DNA of 41,963 nt from Chara braunii (Eukaryota > Streptophyta > Charophyceae > Charales > Characeae): the NCBI GenBank assembly GCA_003427395.1, contig BFEA01000963.1:33333-75295 (forward strand). The letters are read 5' to 3'. Shown here in pieces: positions 30,047-41,025 of the stretch. The stretch's first letter is position 1. Each line of letters begins with the position of its first letter. A program made the translations under genes and the position numbers. The notes beneath the pieces are model-generated. The model was not told where the DNA came from and did not search any database. It saw only the letters and a program-made list of their open reading frames with translations.

Positions 30047-33010
30047 TAATTCACCAAATCCCTTGAACGAATGTGAAAATGCTCTCAAGAGATTTCCTTG
30101 GGTTCCTCGGAATCCCCAGCCAAAACGTCCTTGGATTCAAGGGGTCCTCGTGAGGTGCCTTGGGCTCAACGAGTGGCGATTGACGGATCATCGAGAAGTA
30201 TGCGTCGACACCAAAATTTGGAGTTTTCCGTGGGGCACAGATCATCCGTTGCCCATCGGGCGGACACCGCCGGCCTCCAGTGGGCGACGGGCCCCCAGTG
30301 GCGTTGTGTCGTTACCGTTGGCGCGTAAAGGCGTGGGGATGGTTCTTCAGCTCCGAGGCGGTTCATGAGGGGGGCTTCTCGTTGTGCGCATCGTCGGGCG
30401 TGGTGTCCAACGGTCGACTTTTTCAATTTTTTTACCGCCTACGTGTGAGTAGTGCCGACCGACTGCGGTTCTCCGTGGCACCGTGCATTGTCAGCCATTG
30501 ATAGGCGCACGGGAGCAAGCTTTGGTCGATGCACTCCTCGCCTGCTGCGATTCATGGCAGACGTCCTCCGGCGGGTCCCGCTCCTGCTGCTGGCCACTCT
30601 TTCCCTGGCAGTGCTCCTTGTCATCTTGTTGCTCGTCTGTGTCGTTGTGCGGGGTCCGGGAAGCAGACGGAAATGACGCACGACGAGGAAGGCGATGATG
30701 GAAAGGGGGGAAACCTCCAGCAAACTGCACAGATGTGTGATCGACTTCTCCAGTCGAGACCCGGCGGTAGCGGCACGTTGTACAGTAATCTGCCACCACA
30801 CGAGCAACCGTTACCGCCGGATCCGGAAGAGGAATGGCTGGAGGATCTGTCCCACACTGCCTTTGGGGAGCGGATCTACGCAGGACTGGATGGGGACCCA
30901 TTGTCGACAAAGGGAGGCAGAGAGAAGTCGTCAGTCGTTCTCAGCAATGCCGGAGGAGGGTATCGACGGAGGCGAGATGGAGATTGTGGACTTGGATTTC
31001 GGCTTGTCAAGCGAGATTGCTGCACCGGTTACGAACATTTGTGCATCGAACCACGTCGCCGCCACGACCGTGGGACAAACGTCTGTGCATGAGGTGGGAG
31101 TGGCGGGCCGTTGTGGAAGGTCCTGTCCGGTGGGTGGCAGCACAGATTGGTGTCGTTCGACGCCCTCCTCTCGAGGCGCGGGAACATTTGGTGACAAGGC
31201 GAGGGCAGTGTTACCCCCCCACTCGGCAACGTCTTCGCCTACACCACGCCGGAGGGTGACCGCGCCGGCGCCGAACACGAGCACTACCCCGCTGGAAGAA
31301 ATTGGCAGGCAGGTATGGGAGTCCTGTCGCCAACAGATGCGCAGACCGACCGTTGAGAACATAACGAACGGGATGTCTAGGATGCGTGTGGGAAGCGATG
31401 CTGATGCGGACGACACCCGGAGGGCGAGTGGTGACAAATCTTCAAATTTTCATTGCGAGGACGACGCGGAAGATGCGAAAGAGTTGGAGATTCGACACTT
31501 GGGTGTGCGTGGTAGAGCGAGGGGTGGATGTGGGCGTCAACAGAAGGCCGTATCCCGTGGTGGTCGAGTATTGAAGGCTCCTGCAGGCGAGAAGGGTGGC
31601 AAACATCCGACTTGGAGTGTTGAGGAGATGTTGAAGCTTGATCGGGCGAAGCGGGATCAGCAAGCTCATTTCGATGGAATGCCGCACAACTACGGGCACA
31701 TGCGCAACTGGGAACGGAAGCCGCGGGACCTGCAAAAGTGTTTGGTGGAGGTGGGCGTGAAGAGGACGACCGACGGTATCGGGAAGAAGTGGGATAACCT
31801 CTTCCAACATATAAGAAGGTGCAACGATACCAGAATGCCTCCAGGGGGAAGAACTTCTTCAACTCAATGCCTGCGTAGGCTGCGTTGAGAACGGAAGATG
31901 GCTTCAACTTTCGAATGGATGAGCGAGTGTACATTGAGATCGACAATATGTCTCGATGCAATAAAACCATCTACCTAGACAACCTCGCCAACACGAGCGC
32001 CCGTAGAGAAGTGCAGATGCCGTGGACTCGCAACGTCCACCATCGGTTGCAGGAGAATCCATCGCCAAGGGAGATGCGGGTGATGACAACGACGAAGATG
32101 GAGGGTCGGTGCAGGAGTCCGGGTTCAGTGTAAGCAGCACAGGCGGGGCTGACAAGAGGAAGAACATACACCAGCAGACGTTCGACGCCATCGCTGAAGT
32201 CATGGAGAAGCCTGATGCATTGATGGCAAACACTGTGGAGGGGGCAAGCAAGCGGCAGTGTCCAACCCTGGAGCGAGAGTGCGACATACTCGAGCGTGAG
32301 GTCGACGCTCAGAAGCGACACTATGAGGCGTCCGACGAGGCGAACATGGTGATGTGCATTGCATTGTTGGAGATCGCGAAAACCATCAGAAACAAGTCTT
32401 AATGCCGCCTCAGCTCTGCGGCCGGTCGTCATGTCGATACATGTGTTGACGTTACATCCCTTGCTTGTTTTCCGTCGGTGCCGCAATGATGGCGCAGAGT
32501 CCGCACGTCTTCCTTCAATGGGCGTGGTTCATGGCATAGTAGAGGGTTGGATTGTTCACGTAGTTGAAGGATTGTGGCCCATGACATTACTGGGAGTTTG
32601 AGTGTTTGTTTGCCACAATATATATATAAATATATATAAATATATATATATACATCGGCGTCAATTCCTTGTTTCGCCTGAGGCCTGTCTTCCACGACGC
32701 GAGGAGTTCATTGTCCGTTCTATCACTATAGACATGTGCTATCTTCACAGGCGCGTCCGTCGGTGACATAGTACGCGAACGCTTCACGATCTGTCCGTTC
32801 CCCACCGTCCACGCCACGTGGCAGACTCACATCGCCTTCATTTGTATGACGGGCGAGATCGATCGTTAGCACATGGGGCCACGTGGACAGTCACAATTGA
32901 AAATGCGAAACAACAGATCCGGCGAGGGTGGAGAAAGCGGAAAGGGGCACGTCCAAAAGTAAAAATAATTGTGCAGTCGGAGGGTGCGATGGGGATCAGG
33001 GGGGTGACCA
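30047..33010 (+). mobile_element. Host PIF/Harbinger element, main remnant
   Basis: Continuation of the stub at 21470-21533. The first ~100 bases align with the inner element's subterminal region (GTGAAAA, GGAATCCCCAGCCAAA, TCCT). It carries a decayed ORF1 (30554-32402), but no third ORF, no transposase and no right TIR (reverse of GGGCCTCGTTAGAC) that I can find. It is therefore truncated at its right side. The end is set loosely where the next repeat begins. A TA-rich tract lies at 32619-32654. Confidence 0.75.
30554..32402 (+). pseudogene. Second, decayed copy of PIF ORF1 (Myb/SANT)
   Basis: Related to 22154-23907 along its whole length, but spread over several frames. The hydrophobic N-terminus starts at ATG 30554 (MADVLRRVPLLLLATLSLAV), and that frame stops at 30676. 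The acidic linker continues in other frames, including TVENITNGMSRMR, the counterpart of SVENITQGVSNMR. The Myb domain lies at about 31600-31830 (TWSVEEML, HNYGHMRNWE, KKWDNLFQ). A stop at 31886-31888 and frame changes follow. The intact C-terminus reads SKRQCPTLERECDILEREVD and ends near AKTIRNKS at 32402, which supplies the end missing in the gap of the other copy. Confidence 0.8.
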
Positions 33011-33036
33011 CAACAAAAAAATTTCCCTGAATTAAA
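32403..33036. other. No gene; TA-rich tract and CACGTGG boxes
   Basis: Probably 3' sequence of the host PIF element. It contains TATATATAAATATATATAAA-type repeats (32619-32654) and two CCACGTGG boxes (32813 and 32879), each inside a longer GC-rich context. No protein is recognised. Confidence 0.4.
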
Positions 33037-33355
33037 TAATCATTCTATACTAAAATTACATTCTAAATTTTAAATTTTCATTCCATCTTAAAAAATGTCA
33101 TTCAAATTTAAAAATTTTCCGTCTTATTTGAAAATTTTCCTTCCTCGAATCGGGTATCCCTTCTTATTTGAACTGAATGCTAGAGATGGAATGAAAGTCT
33201 GGATGATTTCATGAAATATTTTAATTGGACTGTCGTTCTAAGTAAGGATTTTCAGTCAAAAATAAGGTCATCCAATCTAAATTAGAAGATATTTGTTGTA
33301 GTAAAATGAAAGTTTAATTAAAACATTTCATAAACTCATCCAGACTTTCATTCTA
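33037..33355. repeat. Dispersed AT-rich repeat, uninterrupted copy
   Basis: Aligns with 11244-11478 plus 12438-12524. It acts as the empty site for the 960 bp element copy B. Internally it repeats CATTC / GAATG motifs in both orientations. No coding capacity. Confidence 0.8.
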
Positions 33356-33532
33356 TCTTGAACAAATAGATGTAGTTGGAAGGGAAAACTCATATTTAGA
33401 CAGGAACTTATCAAATAAAACTGAAAATTTTAGAATTGGACGAACATTGGAATGATAATTTATATATATGAAGGATTTTTCTTTTATGGAATATTTTTTC
33501 AACTTTCATTTCTCGTGGGAATTTTTCTGTTG

Positions 33533-33618
33533 CATGGGGACTTAAGAAGGGATTATAATTATCTTGTTTTCCATGTCTGGTCAACCTTGGACCCTTCCAT
33601 ACCACTCCACCCTCTTTC
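33533..33618. repeat. Dispersed 86 bp repeat shared with 21334-21419
   Basis: Both copies read CATGGGGACTTA, AAGGGATTATAAT and TTGGACCC-TCCATACCACT, in the same orientation. They flank the pair of nested PIF elements on either side. This could be coincidence, an old duplication, or a sign that the two flanks were once one repeat. Confidence 0.65.
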
Positions 33619-33648
33619 CATCAATCGAAGGAGTGACCGATAACAGGT

Positions 33649-33767
33649 CTACTGCCGTCTTCAATCCCAAATAGAACGATTGGGAATAATGGTCGAATGT
33701 GGACTGGAAGTTGCACCAAATACAACAACTATAATGAGTGGGCGTTCTATTGGGGTGAAGACAGTAG
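33649..33767. mobile_element. Palindromic MITE, family A copy 3
   Basis: 119 bp. The left end CTACTGCCGTCTTCAATCCC is complementary to the right end (reversed CTACTGTCTTCACCCCAATA). Both arms continue into AGAACG. It is the most diverged of the three copies (180-290, 14698-14810), but it has kept matched ends. Confidence 0.72.
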
Positions 33768-34479
33768 GGAGGGATGCTTAAAAAAAATAATAATGGAGCC
33801 AGATCCCATGGACTGCTACTGCCCATGCAGACTTTGTAAGGCGTCTTGGAATTGTAAGGCCCAAAATTCGGCGAATTTTGGCGAATTTTTCACCGAAACT
33901 GTCATATTTCCCTGAATTTTTACTATTTTCTTAGTTTTTCTTTTTGCCTGTTATATATGTGTTTTAGGGTATATCTGTATTCAATTTCGCGGTATTTGAA
34001 GCAGTAACAAAAAACTTAGCAAAAACACCAGACTCGAAAAAAACTTTGGCGAACTCCGGAAGCTACTCCGAATAGGGATTTATAGTGCTCTTGAGTTTGA
34101 TTTTTTCGTTGTTTTTTTGCCTGATTGTTTTTTTGATATTTGTATTATGACCCTGCATAGTTTGTTCGCAAAAGTGTCCACAACATTGCTGGTAGCGACG
34201 CGGCGAAAACCCCCGAATTTTTGGCCTTCCATTAACTGCTAGTGCCAACCCACCGACCTGCCCACCCATCCGAGGACTCGGACTTACACGTGTAATGGAC
34301 ACAATCTTGAGAACCTCACAATTTCATCACCACCACGAAATCAAGGTTTTTGAACTCTTGGTAACTGCACTGACATTTTGGCTGTGTGCAGGATTTGTGG
34401 CAGTGTTTGATTCCTAAGAAAACTTTGACTCTGTTACTACTTTACCCGAGTTGAGCCTGATTGTTAACTTTCCCAAAGT
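33768..34479. other. Stretch without a recognised gene
   Basis: AT-rich with a short direct repeat GGCGAATTTT at 33869-33888. The minus frame at 34063-34302 has no domain. Possibly downstream sequence of the retroelement remnant that follows. Confidence 0.4.
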
Positions 34480-35760
34480 CTACCCCTGGTTCAGGAGGGC
34501 ACGGGCGCTCTGAGTCGGATCCTTTTTTGGTCCAGTACCTTTTGACACCCTTATAAGGCTGTAGATGTGACTTTTGACCTTGGAACATTGAATGGCCAAA
34601 CGGTACGTCCCTAGATTTGTTCTTTTTGAATATCGAACTATGTTGTTTGCAATCACAAGATCAAGAATGTCCTCACATGATTGCATGATATGGGGACCCC
34701 TTGACTTTCTTACAGCCAGCGTGACCTCATTGGGTATCTGTTGAGACCATCTGGGCGTTTGCCTTAGTGATCGCCACATGTTCTTCTGAAGTTATTCCAT
34801 CTCCCTCGTCTCGGGGATCTGGTATCTTCTCGTCTATCTTGATTCCCAGGCGGAAAGGAGTAGCGTCGATTTCCTTAGTGGGTTCCGAAACCTCAGCTTC
34901 AACACCTCGGCCAATCATCCACATTTCCTTGCAAGCTGTACGTAACGATTGGGGGGTTAGCTCGGTGACGTCACAAAAGGACTTCTTGTCAAGATAACGG
35001 GGCATCAACGGGGTAATAGTGTTGTACAAGGTTCGAGGGGGTTCCAAAGTGTTTGACAACCTTGAAACCTGCACAAGCGGTTTTCCCGATTTTCCTTTAC
35101 GCTGGGCCTTCGATTGTGACCACGAGGGTCTTGGCTGTATTCAGCTGCATCGAATAACACTGTATCTTAAATGTCAACTTCTCAATGACTTTAGCTACCT
35201 CGGGGTCTTCTTCGCTTTCTGAGTCAGTGTGGGGCAGACCATAAAACCCGTTGTCGTTCCTCTCTGGGCCCTCTCTCAGGCTCGTGTCATATGATGAATC
35301 CTCTGAGTCTGAGGTGGGCAGGATTGCCTGGATACAGCCGACGATGGTGGGAGGGGTGTCTCGAGGTTTGCTTGGGACCGTGCGGAGCGTATGCTGCAGG
35401 GGAACACTGTATGGTTTGCCTCCGGTATTTCTTACAATCGTCGCCCTGCGTTCGAAATCCAAATAAGCCTGGAATACGATGAGGGCAGTCAACCCGACAA
35501 ACATGTCGTACGTTGTTACATTTAGGGCAATCACCTCCCCTAAAGCATGCACTTTCTCAAGTCGGAATGCTACATTAGTCATTCTACAAGCGACCTTGAT
35601 TTTCCCCTCATTGGCCGAGAGGTACTGATCTCCTTCCGGGAGCTGGATCAAATCCTTCCTCCGTCCGTCCATCTCGATCAATTGAAGATACAAAACTATG
35701 ATGGCCGCTCAAGAATCATTGACAGCACTGTAAGGTGTAGCCTAACCTTCCAAATCACAC
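34480..35760 (-). pseudogene. Ty3/gypsy protease-region remnant
   Basis: Minus frames 35097-35693, 34727-35074 and 34480-34779 follow one another with frame changes. Just upstream of the first frame, at about 35720-35735, the bases read N-D-S-stop-A-A-I where an aspartic protease would have DSGAA; a Gly codon appears changed to TGA. Downstream are features seen in gypsy proteases: EVIALNVTTYDMFVGLTALI, then FERRATIVRNTGGKPYSVPL. The later part (FCDVTELTPQSLRTACKEMW) I cannot name. No RT follows on this strand. It is dead, as the lost catalytic loop and several frame breaks show. Confidence 0.6.
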
Positions 35761-35862
35761 TCAACTGACTTTCAGAGGATGGGCTTGATGCTCATGAAGT
35801 GGTCGTCTCCCCGGATCAAGCTCGGTCGGGGCGGCTCGGTACTGCTGACCCTTTTTTTTTTT

Positions 35863-35983
35863 AAAACAAACCCAACTGAAGTCATTAGGAATGGTGATTA
35901 GAGCAACCATTCCTAATCCCCTTGTTGAGACTCCAGTCTGTTGGTGGGGGTTAACACCTGCTGAAAACCAGGTTCGACGTCCC
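35863..35983 (-). repeat. LINE 3' tail with conserved stem-loop
   Basis: On the minus strand, GGGACGTCGAACCTGGTTTT, AGCAGGTG and CCCCACCAACAG precede a perfect 12 bp stem (35884-35895 with 35906-35917). The loop is TGCTCTAATC, followed by TTGGGTTTGTTTT and the A tail. The same order is found at 16681-16820 and 20233-20384. Confidence 0.8.
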
Positions 35984-38451
35984 TTATACAGAACATAAAA
36001 ATGTTAATCATTACAATTTTACTATGAACCAGTAGGATCAAACCACCTCTTCAGTCCTAAATTAACCGCCATAAAGGGCATGCACATCTAGCAGTTTTAT
36101 CCCTTTTGATAATGAGGATTTATTCTTTATTGTTCATCCCCCCTCCACCAAACCACCGAAGTTCCACTAAACCTAGCTCCGAGGGGGGGAACAGTTCAAA
36201 AAAACATGCAGCATCTTTGAAGAGCTCCCCTGGTTTAATATCAAACCAATTATTAAACTGCAAAAGGTAACTCTTTTTGAGAGGCAACACTGACTCATTC
36301 TCATCAGGCCATACCACCTGTCCCATACCCTGTTCCTATGATCTCCCTAACTAGTCCATTATGAATTTGATAATACATTTCTTAATGTCTTTCTTCTGAG
36401 TTAGAAATTTTAATTTGCCTTTAAGATTGACCCATTGGGCTCTAACCTCTATTTCCACGAATTGCTTGACATTCTGAAAACATTCCACCCTTCCATACGT
36501 ACATTTTTCATTACATATACACATCTCCTTTGCCATATGGCCCATATGATAGCTTTTCTACCGAGACAAAATATATTTGACTGAAAGGTTGAAAGGGACA
36601 AGTCTACTTGATCCCAATGGCCAGTAAAAAAAGACTCCATTCCCAAGGCCACTCGAGGCCAGTTAATCTTCGGCATATATAGTCACATTAACGCCACATA
36701 AGGATGGTCCCTGATCACTGAGTGAAGATGTGTTCAATGGTTTCACGATATTTACGTGAAGAGAATGCTATGCGGCAAAAACGATACCATGGTAACACTA
36801 CTCCTTTCTGTTCTAATGTTGAGTGGTATATTAGCCAGTTATTAGTTGGAGGACATTTATTTATAATCTACCATTGAAGTGAAGCAAATTCGGCTGGTCT
36901 TTCCTTGCTAGATCGAAACCATCGTACTGTACGAAACTGATCTATATGAGTGTTGAGATGTCTCACCCATCTCAAGCTATCTTGCACCACTGCTGGAACA
37001 TCGACTTTGAGCCTCAACAATCGATAGGCTGCCTTGACAGTCAGGTATTGAAGTGTTCAAGGTTCACCCTTCTTCGAAACCTGCCATGTTCACTCCTCAG
37101 GGTCCAGTGGGAGCTTTGCTATAGGGATTTCAGGGTAATAGGCCCGCCATCGACAAAGTAATGTGTGGATAGGTACTGTGTGGTGAATAACACGAATTTT
37201 GTATAACAATTTACTTGGCACTCACTCCACCTTGTCAGGATTATACCTAGCCAAGAAATTATCTTGTTGTAGACGATAAATATTCATCATTGCTCCATTC
37301 TGATATTGACATACCACTTGACCTATTATCCATATATTACTAGAATCATATCTTGCCACCCAATCAGAATCATGCAAGTGACATCCTTTCCTTAGTGTTT
37401 TTACCCAAATGAACGGAATGGAGAAAACTATTTGGTCCAACATTTCAGATAAGTGGTGTGCATACCTTAGAGTGAATCTGAGTTGCTCTACAAACATACA
37501 ATTTTTTCCTGATGGATCCCATATGTCTTTGATCCTCAAGACTCCCCTTTTAATCCAGGTTGACCATGGAAGTGAAGAGCTATTGTAAACACACCCATTA
37601 CGGTCCATGATCCATCTATTACCAAAAAGAGGTTGTCTTAACACTTCTTCATACCTTGATGAAAATGGTATATCCGGGAGTGGTAGCTGTCTCTAGGTTT
37701 TAATGAGAGAGCCCCAAAAATTATCCGGATCCTTACACGCTTCTCCCCGCACCCCTTCTTCATGTGAATGTAAAGTCCTTCTAGGAATGGTCCAATAACG
37801 GTTTTGTACTCATGTAAGAGGATGTATTTCATCAATTGTGGAAAACATCAAATGCCTAATTCATTCTAAAGCCATGGTTTGCCAGAGAACCTTTGGTGAA
37901 AATATAAGTGATTTTATCCATTGAAGAGACAATGCTTGACATTGTAAAGATGAGTCCAATATACCTAATCCCCCTTTAGATTTTGGCTGAATAAGAGTAA
38001 GCCATACTACCTTTGGAATTACTCTTCGAGTCTCATGATTGCCCCTCCAAAAAAGGATATCAGTAATGTTTTCAATGCCTTAGATGCAGTCTTAGTGAGT
38101 GACCAAATTGCTGACTTGTACCAAATAGATGCTAATATTACATTATTAATGATTAATGTCCTTCCAAACAAAGAAGTATATTGATTTTTCCATTGGGACA
38201 TTTTTTCTAACGCAGACTTTGATATCCAATCATCATTTGTAGAGGGTCTCCCTAGAGCAGTAAGGAAGACACCCAATACCCAAATGGGGGATTCTAAAGA
38301 TAAACATTTCACCCTAGGTTGTTCCGGTGGTCTAACACCGTTGGAATGCATCCACCAACTCTGTGTCTTGCTACCTCAATTAACTACCTTATTAGATACT
38401 AAAGTGAATTTATCCAATAAAGCCTTAATTTCCACCATATTAGATATTGAC

Positions 38452-38727
38452 TCTTTCATTATAAGAGCAAGATCGTTTGCAAACATAGAACTAACAAGAA
38501 TGGCTTCCTCTGGAATCCCAGTGATTTGTGGTCGTTTTAAATTATGGTTGCTTCAAAGATTCGCCCCCAATGCTTCCATATTGACGCTTTCGTTATAAGA
38601 GACTCAGTAAGATTGTCTGCAAACATAGAACTGACAAGAATGACTTTCTCTAGAATCCCAATGATTTGTAGTCGTTTTAAATTATGGTTTCTTCAAAGAT
38701 TCACCCCAAATGCTTCCATATTTATAA
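38452..38727. repeat. 140 bp tandem duplication of the LINE catalytic segment
   Basis: Two units share GTCGTTTTAAATTATGGTT, CTTCAAAGATTC and CAAATGCTTCCATAT-type sequence, with a period of 140. The duplication splits the RT: each unit has a FADD-like site with one Asp replaced by Asn, at different positions. A period of 140 is not a multiple of three, so it also shifts the frame. Confidence 0.82.
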
Positions 38728-38990
38728 GGAAAAAAAAGGCACTAGAGGATCTCCTTGACGCACCAACCGTTGTAGTAGAGGGCCGAATTTTGGCAACGAA
38801 TTTGAAAAAGACGATGAACAAGGTGTTTGGGAGCTCTATGAAGAAAAGGTTCTGGCCTAGGTTGACACAAGCGAGGGTGCCGCAACCGGCAGGGTTTGCG
38901 TAACATATTAGTGGGCGGTAACGATACCACCTGGAATTCATCACGGATGATGGTCTTAGGTCTCCAAATCTTCTTCTCATCCTCGTTGGC

Positions 38991-39179
38991 TTTAAGGTGG
39001 AAGCTAGGAATGGCCGTTCTGTGTCTTGTAAAGGGGGGGACCTGCTAGTTAATCAATGGAAGCTTATCAAGAGACGCAATGACTCATCAATGGTAAGTAC
39101 GGTATATGACAGGGATGGACGGAGGATGGTGAGAGGGTGGTTAAGATGTGGGGTGACTATTTTTTTTAAGTAAGTCATT
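38991..39179. other. Junction between LINE and Penelope-like element
   Basis: Short region with no motif I can assign. The boundary of either element is not marked by a target duplication that I can see. Confidence 0.4.
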
Positions 39180-41025
39180 TTGTTTTGTCCATCTGCCGCT
39201 GCTTTCAAACCTCGGCTGATCCGATATCTGAGATACCTCCAAAAGAGGGTGGAGCTTCGTCACCTAGGTTTTCAGGAGTTGGTCTGTATGTTTGGGGCTA
39301 TTCGGGGTTTTACGGAAAAAATAATCATATTCACTCTTCGCTTTATCCTCTCTTCTGTTATCTCTCGAAGGTTTGGTGTGAATATGCGTAACAAACTGGT
39401 TGTGCGATTAACTTTTGATGAATTGATCTGTAAGGTGAATGCCCAGAAGATGCGTGCCAGATTGGTCAATGGCCTGTCGATCTCCGATGCTTGGAAGCGT
39501 ATGCTTGTTCGAAGAATGCCTGTTGTATGGATTAGGAATAGGAGTGTCGGGGACATCTTACCCAACTTCAGGTTACACTCTCGGCAGGCTACGCCGGAGT
39601 GCCGATGTGAAGGAAGTGATGTGTTGTTCTCACGGGTTAATGGGCATGTGAGTTTTCGGCTAAGTGAGGTCCAGTTTGTCCCTAGATGGTTCAAGAATGA
39701 AAAAAACATGCTTCAGCCGTCCAAGAAGGGAAATTTGAAGGGTTTGAAGAAGGATATTCCCGCCTCTTTTGTTGGCGTGCTCACCAATGCATGAGTCAAA
39801 TCCGATGAGTTGATCAAGCTAATGGAAGGTGAAAATCTTAGTTCTTGTTTGGTTGGGTGTGGCAAACAGATCGTTGGTGGTTGTGTGTTGGATGAAGTTA
39901 TTTCTTGGAAGATATGGTTTGAAGGTCTGGTTTGCTGTCCAATTGATCATCATCAGGGTGATTCGTCAGTATGCTGTCCAACAATCTACCGCAAGGGTAT
40001 GGAGAAATTGTTTATTAGCAACCTGGGGCTTTCCTTATGCGTGGAGGATGAGGAGAAGATTAATTTGTGAAGTGCGCAATAATACAAGGAAGACAATTTT
40101 GAGATTCTTGGGCGGTGGAATCCAGAAGGAGGTCTGGGAAGGAGCTATGTCCTGCCTAAACACAAGGATATTAGGAGATGGCGACCCATCTGCGCGTCAT
40201 ATAATGAAGGAGGGGTCAGGGTCAGTAAGTGTTTGGCACAGGTCATGAACCAGATGATTTTGGAACTTCTAGACCACGTTACGCTCAACATGAAAAACAC
40301 CAATGAACTGGTTAACAGGGTCGCTGTTATTAACAAGGAGCTAGGAAGGAATGAGGATTTTGTGTCTGTTGCTTTCGACATCAAGGAGATGTTTTGTAAC
40401 CTGCCGCACCAGGCGGTTATCGACGCCGTGACCTGGGCTGTTGACTTTTCGATTGTGCAAGGGGCTACGGGGGTCTTGTTGAAGTCAAGGGGGAAGGGGC
40501 CACAGTAAAAATGGAAGGATGACCCCCCGGTTGGAAACCTTAGTTGTTCAGTTCGATATATTGATTCACTACGTTAACTTTGATGTTTGCCACATGTACA
40601 TCATGGCATGCGGTATGGCGATGAAGCAATCCATTGGAATACCCATAAGGAAGTCGTGCCCCTCCAACCTGACTTTGGGCTGTTTGCTTTGCACGCAGTG
40701 TGAATTTATGTTTTTGTCCAGTTTGGGGAAGGATGCTAGGACTACCCAAGGCATTAGGATTATAAACGATGTCTCGCCCGGGTTGTTCAAGAAAAAAAAA
40801 AAAAAGATTATAAACGATGTCTCTGTTTTTATCCGATTCTGCAGAGGGGATGATTCCTCTAAGGAAAAAGCCGAGGGTATTTTGAAGATGTTTAAAGGGT
40901 GTTATCATCGCAACCTCACCTTAAAGCAGACGAGTAGCAAGGGATGCTGGGATTTCTTGGGCTGCTCTTTGAGGGTGTGTGGTTGGCCTAAGGGTATTGA
41001 ATGTGCAACTGTTCATAAAAACTAA
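39180..41025 (+). pseudogene. Penelope-like element reverse transcriptase, decayed
   Basis: Plus-strand pieces in several frames. A 204-codon N-terminal segment (39180-39794; RMPVVWIRNRSVGDILPNF, basic C-terminus) continues after a stop to 40069. In another frame (40142-40508) LPKHKDIRRWRPI and AFDIKEMFCNLPHQAVIDAV fit the first and third RT motifs of Penelope-like elements. The next piece (40519-41025) has QSIGIPIRKSCPSNLTLG with CTQCE, the GIP(M)G-SP region. Then FIRFCRGDD replaces the expected R-Y-V-D-D catalytic motif, and CYHRNLTLKQTSSKG-WDFLG follows. No GIY-YIG endonuclease is readable. A 30 bp retroposon insertion (40776) and several frame breaks show it is dead. The assignment to Penelope-like elements rests on motif wording, not a database match. 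Confidence 0.68.
40776..40805 (+). mobile_element. 30 bp retroposon insertion with 18 bp target duplication
   Basis: GCCCGGGTTGTTCAAG plus 14 A, flanked by identical GATTATAAACGATGTCTC at 40758-40775 and 40806-40823. The non-A part resembles the end of the LINE/SINE tail at 20349-20362 (GAACGGGTTGTTC then A). It is an extremely 5'-truncated target-primed insertion inside the Penelope-like RT. Confidence 0.9.

Larger units (their letters stand above)
35852..38990 (-). pseudogene. Plant-type LINE (L1-like), 3' portion, decayed
   Basis: Read on the minus strand. The RT motif VRQGDPL lies at 38746-38763 and is followed by FLINMEAFG. The catalytic FADD region is present twice in mutated form (FADN at 38612-38623, FAND at 38472-38483). 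Then come ALLDKFTLVSNKV, WKNQYTSLFGRTLIINNVIL (~38.2 kb) and KGGLGILDSSLQCQALSLQW (~37.95 kb). A zinc-binding RT-associated segment with YRETIEHIFTQ follows (~36.75 kb), then AIIWAIWQRR. It ends with a conserved tail, a stem-loop and a poly(A) run seen as T at 35852-35862. The N-terminal endonuclease and the first RT motifs are missing: the copy is 5'-truncated near 38.99 kb. Stops and frameshifts occur throughout. Confidence 0.88.
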
